In this document: piece after piece, positions 18,060 through 24,528 of the stretch
How positions within the stretch are numbered: position 1 is the first letter of the stretch
Layout: each line of letters opens with the position of its first letter
Source: Bacteroidota bacterium
GTDB lineage: Bacteria > Bacteroidota > Ignavibacteria > UBA10030
Assembly (NCBI GenBank): GCA_021813905.1
Contig: JAKAJH010000022.1
Location: forward strand, 11,599-47,308
Length of the DNA stretch: 35,710 nt
Direction of reading: 5' to 3'
Notes under the pieces: generated by a model
Database searches by the model: none
Told to the model about the DNA's origin: nothing
Seen by the model: only the letters and a program-made list of their open reading frames with translations
Translations under genes and position numbers: made by a program

Positions 18060-20810
18060 CTACTCAGCCACCAGGCGCATCATCGCGGCGATCATTCCGG
18101 CCCAGATGTACACCTGGTGGTATCCGCCCCACTGATCGTCGGGACTGTAGAATTCCCAGAATGTATGATCGTTCTTCAACTGCGCGATCATATTCGCGGC
18201 GACGTGATCCACAAGTTCCTTCGCCTCCGCACGATAGCCGTAATCCAGCAATCCGCGCTCGATCAGGTAGTTCCACTCCACCCAGACCGGTCCGTTCCAG
18301 TACCCCTCGGGATTGTAGTAGAGATCGTCTGCGGCAAGTGACGGGACCCCGTAGCGACGCCAGAACCTGCTCGTGTCGGTGAGAACGTCGACCAGGCGCC
18401 GGGCGCGAACCGAGTCCGCAACGCCCGCCCAGAGCGGGAGAAATCCGATGATCTCCCGGCGCTTCAGATCCCCGGCATGTTTGAAAGAAAAGGAATGCTC
18501 CTTCTTCGTCACATGGTAGTAGAATCCCGTGGAGTCATCCCAGAAGACAGAATTGATCTTCCGGCTGCGCTCATCCGCATCTTCTGTCCATCGCGTGGCC
18601 TCATCCGGCTTGCCCAGCTCGCCGGCCATCGATGCGAGTGATCGCGCTTCCTTCACGAGCATGCAGTTGAGGTCGAGCGCTTCGAATTCATCCGGCGGAC
18701 CGACCTGATCCCACACGGCCACTCGCGCATCACGCACGCTCTCGAGCACTCCGTCCCCTCCCCACTCGCACAGTCCGTCCCCGTCGGCGTCACGATGGCC
18801 GACGTAATAGCGATAGAATCGCGCGGACGACTCGTACATTTCTTCCAGGAATGTCCGGTCCTGCGTGATCTCGTAGAGTTCCCAGTTCGTCCACGCGTAC
18901 CACGGCGCGGAGGTCGTCCGCTGACCATTGGTGGGGATGGTCTCGTCCAGGTATGGCCCGGTGCGATAGTTGATGTATCCGTCAGGCGCTTGCCGCTCAC
19001 GGTACACGCGCTGCGAATTCATCGCGGCTGTCGGATCCATCAGCGCGTAGGCGAGCATGGAGAGACTTTCGTGAAACACCTGTCCCCCGTGTCCCCAGCC
19101 CCACTGCGGCTCACGCGAAAACACGTAGTAGTTGAAATGAGATTTGCCCTCGGGAGGAAGCATCACCTGTCGCATCAGCGTGAACGCGCCGGTGTACAGC
19201 AAGGACTTGCCAGGATCGGCCGTGCGCAAGGGAGGGACTTTTGCCATCAACTGGCGGTCAGCTGCCGCATACGATGCCAGATCGGTATGAAGCAGCCCGG
19301 TGCATTGCTGCAACAGCACCGCGGCAGAATCCTCCGGGCGCCGCACTCCCCGGACGATGCGCAGCTCTACGCTCGTACCGGGGACAATACGAAACGTCTT
19401 CGCCATCGAAATGACCCGCACAAGGTCCTTCGCATCCCCCTTTACCTGACCCGGATATTTCACGTCCGTCAGGAAATCACTTCCTTCGATATTGTTCACC
19501 TCGTTGGAATGTGCACTCCCGCGGCCGTCGCGATTCACAGCCACGACCACATAGCCGAAGACCTTCCCGTCCGGCAGATTCTTGTCCGTGAAGAACGGAT
19601 GCGTGATGCCGTCGCCCAACAGGTCGTACTCTCCCGACGACAGATAGTCGCGGCGGTACACCCGGTATGTCACGTCGGGCGGACCCGGCCTCCAGTAGAG
19701 ACGAAGTTCCGTCCCGCTTCCCCAGATGTCCCGACGAACCTCGCGCGGGGGCTCCGGCGCCGATCCGGATTCCAGCCGAACGTCCTGTCGAAGATCGTGG
19801 ATCGCCGACGTATCGCCGACAACCGCACGGATGACACTTTCCTCTCCGGTTGCCTCGCACCGAACATGGATCGTGAAATGCTCGCCGGTCTTCAATCCCT
19901 GAAGATTCGCAAGCTCGACCCCGTAGTAGCCATAGTCAGTGATATTGCTCTCCGCGCTTCCCCACCGCGGCGCGCTTTCCGTCAGCATCCGACGCGCATC
20001 GTCGTCCGGCATGACGGTGAGCGTTGTGACCGTCGGCCGATGCCGACAGGGCTCACCGCCGGCGTGAACGATGCGGCCCCAAACCAGAAATCCCTGCTTC
20101 CGGTCGAGGGCAAACTCCTGAGGGATCTGCACGTCCCCCCAACGATAGCTCAGGAAGCTGCCGCACCGGTCCGCCGTATCCGACATCAGGAAGATATCAT
20201 GCACATCCTTCACGTACGGAATGGCGTGCTCCACGGTCCAATCGTCCGGGAGCTCCTCGTGTGAAAAGGCGAAGCCGTTCCCCGCCGCGAGTCGTTCGAC
20301 CCTGGTGAATGCCCGGTACGAATTGCGGAGGAACGGAAGGACCTCCACCGAGACCACGCTCGAGCGTTCGTTGCGGATGATCAGATGCTGCACCGCCAGA
20401 TGCGAGCTGTGGACGAGGAATGTGGCATCGACGCGGAGAGAATCGAACGGAGAGAAACGGTATTGAACCAGATCAGGGTATGACGCCGTCAGAATGGGCG
20501 GTCGCGCAAGATCCTTGACGGCTTCCACATACCGGGGGCCCATCCGGAAACCGAGGCACCAGTCACCGGCATTGTCGGTGGTGAATGCCGGTGCGAGATC
20601 GGGATCCGAAAACCGGAAATGATATCCCTCGTCCAGCGTGAATTCCGAACGCTCCGGAGCGGCGGCGTACGTCGTGTATACCGGCGAATCCGCCGTCATG
20701 TCACGCAGCGCGCCGGACGAGTCCGGGGTCTGCGCGATTGCGACCAGTCCGAGGCTGCCGAGCAACCACCCGGCGACAATCATCATCACCGATTGGATCG
20801 CATGGACCAT
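18060..20810 (-). CDS. Exported GH63-like (alpha/alpha)6 hydrolase with Fn3-like insertion, copy B
   Basis: The start at 20810 (MVHAIQSVMMIVAGWLLGSL) avoids overlap with the preceding gene (stop at 20822) and yields a signal peptide ending near AIAQ; no strong ribosome site is visible, so translational coupling is likely. The 916-residue protein is a paralogue of the 13037-15187 product: shared motifs include VYTTYAAAPERS, MRQVMLPPEGKSHFNYYVFS, WGWGHGGQVFHES, TTSAPWYAWTNWELY, RREIIGFLPLWA, RRYGVPSLAADD and WNGPVWVEWNYLIERGL. It differs by an insertion of ~90 residues at about 350-440 (PEPPREVRRDIWGSGTELRL ... SAHSNEV), which has the strand pattern of a fibronectin type III domain. Such insertions may aid binding to a polymer. 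It acts in the periplasm or outside. The two copies are separated by the FGE-fused protein. Confidence 0.85.
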   Translation of the reverse strand: MVHAIQSVMMIVAGWLLGSLGLVAIAQTPDSSGALRDMTADSPVYTTYAAAPERSEFTLDEGYHFRFSDPDLAPAFTTDNAGDWCLGFRMGPRYVEAVKDLARPPILTASYPDLVQYRFSPFDSLRVDATFLVHSSHLAVQHLIIRNERSSVVSVEVLPFLRNSYRAFTRVERLAAGNGFAFSHEELPDDWTVEHAIPYVKDVHDIFLMSDTADRCGSFLSYRWGDVQIPQEFALDRKQGFLVWGRIVHAGGEPCRHRPTVTTLTVMPDDDARRMLTESAPRWGSAESNITDYGYYGVELANLQGLKTGEHFTIHVRCEATGEESVIRAVVGDTSAIHDLRQDVRLESGSAPEPPREVRRDIWGSGTELRLYWRPGPPDVTYRVYRRDYLSSGEYDLLGDGITHPFFTDKNLPDGKVFGYVVVAVNRDGRGSAHSNEVNNIEGSDFLTDVKYPGQVKGDAKDLVRVISMAKTFRIVPGTSVELRIVRGVRRPEDSAAVLLQQCTGLLHTDLASYAAADRQLMAKVPPLRTADPGKSLLYTGAFTLMRQVMLPPEGKSHFNYYVFSREPQWGWGHGGQVFHESLSMLAYALMDPTAAMNSQRVYRERQAPDGYINYRTGPYLDETIPTNGQRTTSAPWYAWTNWELYEITQDRTFLEEMYESSARFYRYYVGHRDADGDGLCEWGGDGVLESVRDARVAVWDQVGPPDEFEALDLNCMLVKEARSLASMAGELGKPDEATRWTEDADERSRKINSVFWDDSTGFYYHVTKKEHSFSFKHAGDLKRREIIGFLPLWAGVADSVRARRLVDVLTDTSRFWRRYGVPSLAADDLYYNPEGYWNGPVWVEWNYLIERGLLDYGYRAEAKELVDHVAANMIAQLKNDHTFWEFYSPDDQWGGYHQVYIWAGMIAAMMRLVAE

Positions 20811-20821
20811 TTGTGGCAGCG

Positions 20822-21847
20822 TCACTGTCCGTCGGGGAACCGCGGAACACCGTTGGCAACGCTCAGTTCCAGCTCCCATGTGAGTTCTCCGTCCGGTGCG
20901 ACAACCGAATGTTCACCACGCCGCATGGCTTCCGCGAGCGAGTCGGGACGTCCCGTGCCGGGCTCCAGAGCGACGGTCAGATGGCCTGTTGCTCCGGCAT
21001 TGGGCCAGCCGCCATAGCAGAGCCATACGCCGAGGTAAGGCAGTTTCCCCGCATCGAACCGGAAGACGATGCTCCGGTCCGCGCCCGGATCGTACAACGC
21101 TGCTGAGCCGTTGCGAAGACGATCCGTAAAGAACTTCACCGCCCGGCGCACACGGGGATCCGGAACGACCGAATAGTCGACGGTCGGCTGTTGCGGATCG
21201 AGGAACGGCCACGATCGTCGATCGCCCAGTCTGCCGAGGTAATCGTTCGAGCTCCAATTGATCAGCACATCGCGGACGTCGCCGGGGAGTACGACCCTGT
21301 GGCCGGGGTGAACGATCAGCAGCGGGTGCCCCGCCCAGAGAAACGGCATGGGCTCCGGTGAGAGATTCACCACGCGGTATGACAACACCGCCGATCTGCC
21401 GTTCAGACGAATCCGCCGTTCGAACTGATACGGCCACTGAGCACCGCTGAGCGTGCAAAGGACGTCATCGCCGTCGGAACGCCAGTTCCACGATCTGGAC
21501 CACAATTCGCCATGGTCGGGCAGATCCCAGCCGGACGAAGGCATCGCCGCCGGCATGCATCGGCAGGCCTCGATCGTCGGGAAGCATTCATCAAAACCGC
21601 TCGTATCATACGCTTCGTATCGGGCGCCCGCAAATGCGCGCGCGTACGGAGGGCTCGGACGCTGCGGGGGAAGGAGAAGTTCGCGGTCGCTTTCGAGATC
21701 CTTCAGCGAGATGATCTTGGCGCCGATATCGGGAAGGATTTGCAGCTGCAGGTGCTTGTCGCGCAATTCCACGCACGGAAATCCGTGGACCGTACGGTGT
21801 TCGACGCGTCGGCGTTCCTCGGGAGGGTTGGCCGTTGGCATGCTCAC
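20822..21847 (-). CDS. Aldose 1-epimerase (galactose mutarotase)-like protein
   Basis: A 341-residue protein beginning with GTG at 21847, one base after the TGA of the M24 gene, so the two are translationally coupled; an ATG two codons later (21841) is an alternative start. The beta-sandwich pattern of the galactose mutarotase superfamily is visible: LQLQILPDIGAKIISLKDLE near the N-terminus (31-50), GFDECFPTIEACRC, LPDHGELWSRSWN with a His that fits the catalytic His-Gly motif, FLWAGHPLLIVHPG, and a late VALEPGTG segment whose Glu matches the catalytic base. There is no signal peptide, so it is cytoplasmic or handles sugar after import. It may interconvert anomers released by the glycosidases; a close relation to DUF4432-like or glucose-6-phosphate epimerase-like members cannot be excluded. 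Confidence 0.82.
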   Translation of the reverse strand: MSMPTANPPEERRRVEHRTVHGFPCVELRDKHLQLQILPDIGAKIISLKDLESDRELLLPPQRPSPPYARAFAGARYEAYDTSGFDECFPTIEACRCMPAAMPSSGWDLPDHGELWSRSWNWRSDGDDVLCTLSGAQWPYQFERRIRLNGRSAVLSYRVVNLSPEPMPFLWAGHPLLIVHPGHRVVLPGDVRDVLINWSSNDYLGRLGDRRSWPFLDPQQPTVDYSVVPDPRVRRAVKFFTDRLRNGSAALYDPGADRSIVFRFDAGKLPYLGVWLCYGGWPNAGATGHLTVALEPGTGRPDSLAEAMRRGEHSVVAPDGELTWELELSVANGVPRFPDGQ

Positions 21848-21848
21848 G

Positions 21849-23087
21849 TCACCGGACGAGAATACCCGGCTGCGGATACGACTTCCCGTTCAGGGTGACG
21901 TCGATCATCGGCCAGCCGTCGGAGATGGTCACAACCTCGCAATGATCCTTGAACGCGATCATCGTGTCTTCCACTTTCGCACCGGTGATCGTCGGATTCC
22001 ATGCGAACGGCTGACGGTCCTGCACCACCTCGGCAATGCCCGGGTAGATGACGTACTCGCGATCATCGTATCCGATGGCCCCGCCCTGGTGGTGCTTCAT
22101 CCACTTGCCTTCATATCCCGCATCGGCGTACCATTGCTTGCACTTTTCGAAGATCGACGCACAGAATGCGCCGGGGACGGTTGCCTCTTCGTAGTGTGCC
22201 ATCACCTCGGCCGACTTCCGGACTTTCGTCGCAAGTTCATCCGGCAATGGACCGAAATGCACGAACCGCGTCACGGCGACGGGCATGCCCCATTTCTCCG
22301 CAACGACATTCACCATCGCGTAGTTCTTCAGAATGGCGCCGGCGGGAAGCGCGTGGCGGTACTTCGCGATCCGCTCGTCCGCACCGATGAGAAGGACCGT
22401 GGGCATGATGCCCCGTGCCCGGAGCGCATCGGAGGTAAGCGCTTCGATCTCGAATTCCGACATCCCCGGCTCGATGGCGCGGCACACTTCCGCGACCGCT
22501 TCGGTCGTCTGCTTGCCAAGCCACCGGTAGCGCTTCAGCTCACCGTCCGTAAATGAATACCGCAGTTCCTTGAACCGGTCGCCGATAGCCACTGTTCCGG
22601 GGAACGTTGCGTCGCTTCCGATCGTGCCGTTACCGGCGACCGAGCGCAGCACCTTCTCCCGCACGTCCGTGACGGGATTGGCTTCGTACCACGGGTATTG
22701 GAGCAGCGTGTAGCCGAGTTTTCCGAGGGATTCATCCATCAGCCGCGGACCTTCACTCCCGCTGCAGATTACGTACTTCTTCCCCCCCCGGAGGATGAGC
22801 AGCGACGCGGCGCCCACGTCCTTGTTGAGGACGATCTGCGTATTGGCGGTGCCGGCAGTGATCCAGTAGACATTGCGGACCTGAGTGAGGAGAATACCGT
22901 CAAGGTGCTGCCGCTCGAGATACGCTGCGATCCGAGCATCCTTCTCGCCAATCTCGGCCCTGATCTCTTCGTCAGTGTTCACGACGGCGGGATTGCCCGT
23001 CCATTCCGGGACGAGCCGGCGTTGCTGCGGCTGACAGCTGAGAAGCGCGAACAGCGACAGAGAAAGAAGTACGGGACGGATCTTCAT
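21849..23087 (-). CDS. Lipoprotein with M24/creatinase-like pita-bread fold
   Basis: A 412-residue product with AGGAG 8 nt before the ATG. MKIRPVLLSLSLFALLSC gives a lipobox with C18, so it is lipidated and held at a membrane. Residues about 45-190 form the N-terminal creatinase-type domain (IAAYLERQHLDGILLTQVRN). The catalytic half begins near 195 (KTTEAVAEVCRAIEPGMSEFEIEALTS). In metal-dependent aminopeptidase P enzymes two Asp residues in 'D.G....Y..D.TRT' bind metal; here that region is MVNVVAEKWGMPVAVTRFVH, lacking both. His in HHQGGAIGYDDREY and the Glu of VEDTMIAFKDHCEVVT remain. This matches creatinase-like, metal-free members rather than Xaa-Pro peptidases. It heads the ten-gene operon behind the operator. 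The natural substrate is unknown; loss of metal ligands was judged by eye. Confidence 0.8.
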   Translation of the reverse strand: MKIRPVLLSLSLFALLSCQPQQRRLVPEWTGNPAVVNTDEEIRAEIGEKDARIAAYLERQHLDGILLTQVRNVYWITAGTANTQIVLNKDVGAASLLILRGGKKYVICSGSEGPRLMDESLGKLGYTLLQYPWYEANPVTDVREKVLRSVAGNGTIGSDATFPGTVAIGDRFKELRYSFTDGELKRYRWLGKQTTEAVAEVCRAIEPGMSEFEIEALTSDALRARGIMPTVLLIGADERIAKYRHALPAGAILKNYAMVNVVAEKWGMPVAVTRFVHFGPLPDELATKVRKSAEVMAHYEEATVPGAFCASIFEKCKQWYADAGYEGKWMKHHQGGAIGYDDREYVIYPGIAEVVQDRQPFAWNPTITGAKVEDTMIAFKDHCEVVTISDGWPMIDVTLNGKSYPQPGILVR

Positions 23088-23120
23088 GCGAACTCCTGCG
23101 ACTGGTGGGGCCGAGGTCGG

Positions 23121-23146
23121 AGTCCTCCGTCGGGAGGCGGAGGACT
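23121..23146 (-). promoter_or_regulatory. Perfect 9-bp hairpin in the 5' leader of the operon
   Basis: AGTCCTCCG (23121-23129) and CGGAGGACT (23138-23146) are exact inverted repeats with an 8-nt loop. The stem abuts the operator at 23147 and would sit at the 5' end of the transcript. No U-run follows, so it does not look like an intrinsic terminator; a 5' stabilising stem or a fold that modulates initiation is possible. Confidence 0.6.
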
Positions 23147-23160
23147 TGTTAGCGTTAACA
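23147..23160. promoter_or_regulatory. LacI-family operator-like inverted repeat
   Basis: TGTTAGCGTTAACA reads as TGTTA-n-CG-n-TAACA on both strands (12 of 14 positions symmetric, central CG). This is the format of CcpA/PurR/GalR-type operators. It lies over the predicted transcription start of the promoter at 23169-23197, an ideal place for repression. A LacI-type gene is encoded in the same operon. I saw no second copy in other intergenic gaps of the window. Confidence 0.7.
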
Positions 23161-23168
23161 GTCGATGG

Positions 23169-23197
23169 AGTATAACGCTGCGGGCAGAAAGATGCAA
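23169..23197 (-). promoter_or_regulatory. Sigma70-like promoter of the ten-gene operon
   Basis: On the minus strand, TTGCAT (23197-23192) and TATACT (23174-23169) are separated by exactly 17 nt. The -10 matches the consensus at 5 of 6 positions; the -35 keeps TTG. The expected start (about 7 nt past the -10) falls at the edge of the operator-like repeat, leaving a leader of about 75 nt before the ATG at 23087. Confidence 0.65.
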
Positions 23198-23230
23198 GCG
23201 CTGTCTTTGTCCCGCTTTAAACGCGTGCCG

Positions 23231-24457
23231 CTAGCGCTTCGTCGCCGGAGCGATGCGCTTCGCGAGTTCCTTTGCGGTCGGCGGCTTCCAATCGGATGAC
23301 GCCGAGGCCCCCGGGATGACCACATACACGTCCAGGCTCTTCCCCTTCGCAAGGGAAAAGTCGTATGCAGCCGCACCCGAGACCATTCCGCCGATGTGAA
23401 ATGCGGCCTGATCCTGCGGCACGATCCCGCGCTCCAGATAGGCAGTGATGTCGCCGTTGCTGAGCGGCGAAATGCCGGCCTTCGCGGGCTTGCCCACCGG
23501 ATAGATCCATGTCGATCCATTCACGTCGAAGCGTCCACGGCCGAAGGCCATGCGCTGCAGTCCCTTCCCTTCCGGCTGCGCGGACCCGATCGGAAGTCCG
23601 AAGGGTCGAACGGTGAGAAAGAGTTTTCCGCTCTGCTTCGCGGCGCTGGCATTCTGCACTTGGTACCGGAGTACCAGCATCGACACGCCGCCCGACCGAT
23701 GGTATGCCGGAGTGACCGTCAGTTTCACTCCCTTGAAGCTCATCGTAGTTTGCAGCTTCCCCGCCGTGTCGAGACGCCGGCTTGCATCGGCCCATGTCAA
23801 CAGCTGCTTGCGAACGTACAGGAAGGGTTCGATGGCCCCGGGGAGTCCGGAAGGATAGGCACTCCCTTCATCGGAAAGGCGAACTGCCTGTCCGCTGGCG
23901 CTGTCCGTCAGCACTCCAAGTGCAGGCGTCTGCCCGACCAGCGCTCCCGGGAACAGCCCTTTGCGGGCATCCGCAACCAGTCGCGCTTCGTACGGCGCCG
24001 GCGTCCTGGTCACATCCTCTGAGAGCACGTCAATCGACTGCAACACCAACGGACCTTCGGTCTGCGGCTCCTTGCATTCCACGAGAATGGCTCGTGTCCG
24101 TTGATGCGGGATTACGATCATCCGGTCACCGCCGAAGGCATTCTTTGAGCTCGCCGCCGGCTGCCATTTGCGCCCGTCCGACGAAGTGTACACGATCGTT
24201 TCGCCCGGATACGCACGGGAATCCCAGCGCAGGATCACGCCACCCACCTCGCGATCTCCGCCGAAGTTGAAGCTGATGTAGTCTGTGCTCCCGCGCTTCG
24301 GCACACGCATGATCGGGGCTACGGTACCGTCCACCCGGACGGAATCCCGCGTGAAGCCGTGCACGTCGCGGGTGGCGTGAACGAGGATCGCTTCGGCGCC
24401 GAACGAAGGGAGGGAAAGGATCAGTGTCAGCGCAATGGTCAGCACGTTGGTTCGCAT
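23231..24457 (-). CDS. Exported discoidin-like (F5/8 type C-like) protein of unknown function
   Basis: Of two in-frame ATGs the second (24457, MRTNVLTIALTLILSLPSFG) is preferred because GAAGGA sits 6 nt before it. The 408-residue product has a signal peptide ending near FGAEA. Residues about 25-150 resemble a discoidin-type beta-sandwich (YISFNFGGDREVGGVILRWD ... IVYTSSDGRKWQPAASS). The remainder is a second beta-rich domain (LKLTVTPAYHRSGGVSMLVLR-like strands, then LFLTVRPFGLPIG and YDFSLAKGKSLDVYVVIPG). This layout recalls the N-terminal, non-catalytic half of long 'coagulation factor 5/8 domain' proteins that continue into an (alpha/alpha)6 hydrolase; here the reading frame stops after LAKRIAPATKR and no such domain follows. 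It could bind carbohydrate, or be a shortened relict. Located between GH36-like and M24 genes, upstream of the operator promoter. Confidence 0.72.
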   Translation of the reverse strand: MRTNVLTIALTLILSLPSFGAEAILVHATRDVHGFTRDSVRVDGTVAPIMRVPKRGSTDYISFNFGGDREVGGVILRWDSRAYPGETIVYTSSDGRKWQPAASSKNAFGGDRMIVIPHQRTRAILVECKEPQTEGPLVLQSIDVLSEDVTRTPAPYEARLVADARKGLFPGALVGQTPALGVLTDSASGQAVRLSDEGSAYPSGLPGAIEPFLYVRKQLLTWADASRRLDTAGKLQTTMSFKGVKLTVTPAYHRSGGVSMLVLRYQVQNASAAKQSGKLFLTVRPFGLPIGSAQPEGKGLQRMAFGRGRFDVNGSTWIYPVGKPAKAGISPLSNGDITAYLERGIVPQDQAAFHIGGMVSGAAAYDFSLAKGKSLDVYVVIPGASASSDWKPPTAKELAKRIAPATKR

Positions 24458-24477
24458 CGTCATTCCTTCATCACATG

Positions 24478-24489
24478 AGTACTAGTACT
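24478..24489. repeat. Perfect 12-nt palindrome in the gap before the discoidin-like gene
   Basis: AGTACTAGTACT is its own reverse complement (and contains a direct repeat of AGTACT/AGTACT halves). It lies about 20-30 nt before the preferred ATG at 24457, in an AT-rich 71-nt gap (TTTAAAC nearby) that contrasts with the GC-rich surroundings. It could be a repressor site or part of a promoter; no convincing -35/-10 pair was found. Confidence 0.45.
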
Positions 24490-24528
24490 TTAAACACAGA
24501 CTAATTCGCGTTCGTTTCATTCACCTGT

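Noticed and set aside
21849-23087. Annotation as Xaa-Pro aminopeptidase
   Set aside because: The two Asp metal ligands of aminopeptidase P are not present in the aligned region.
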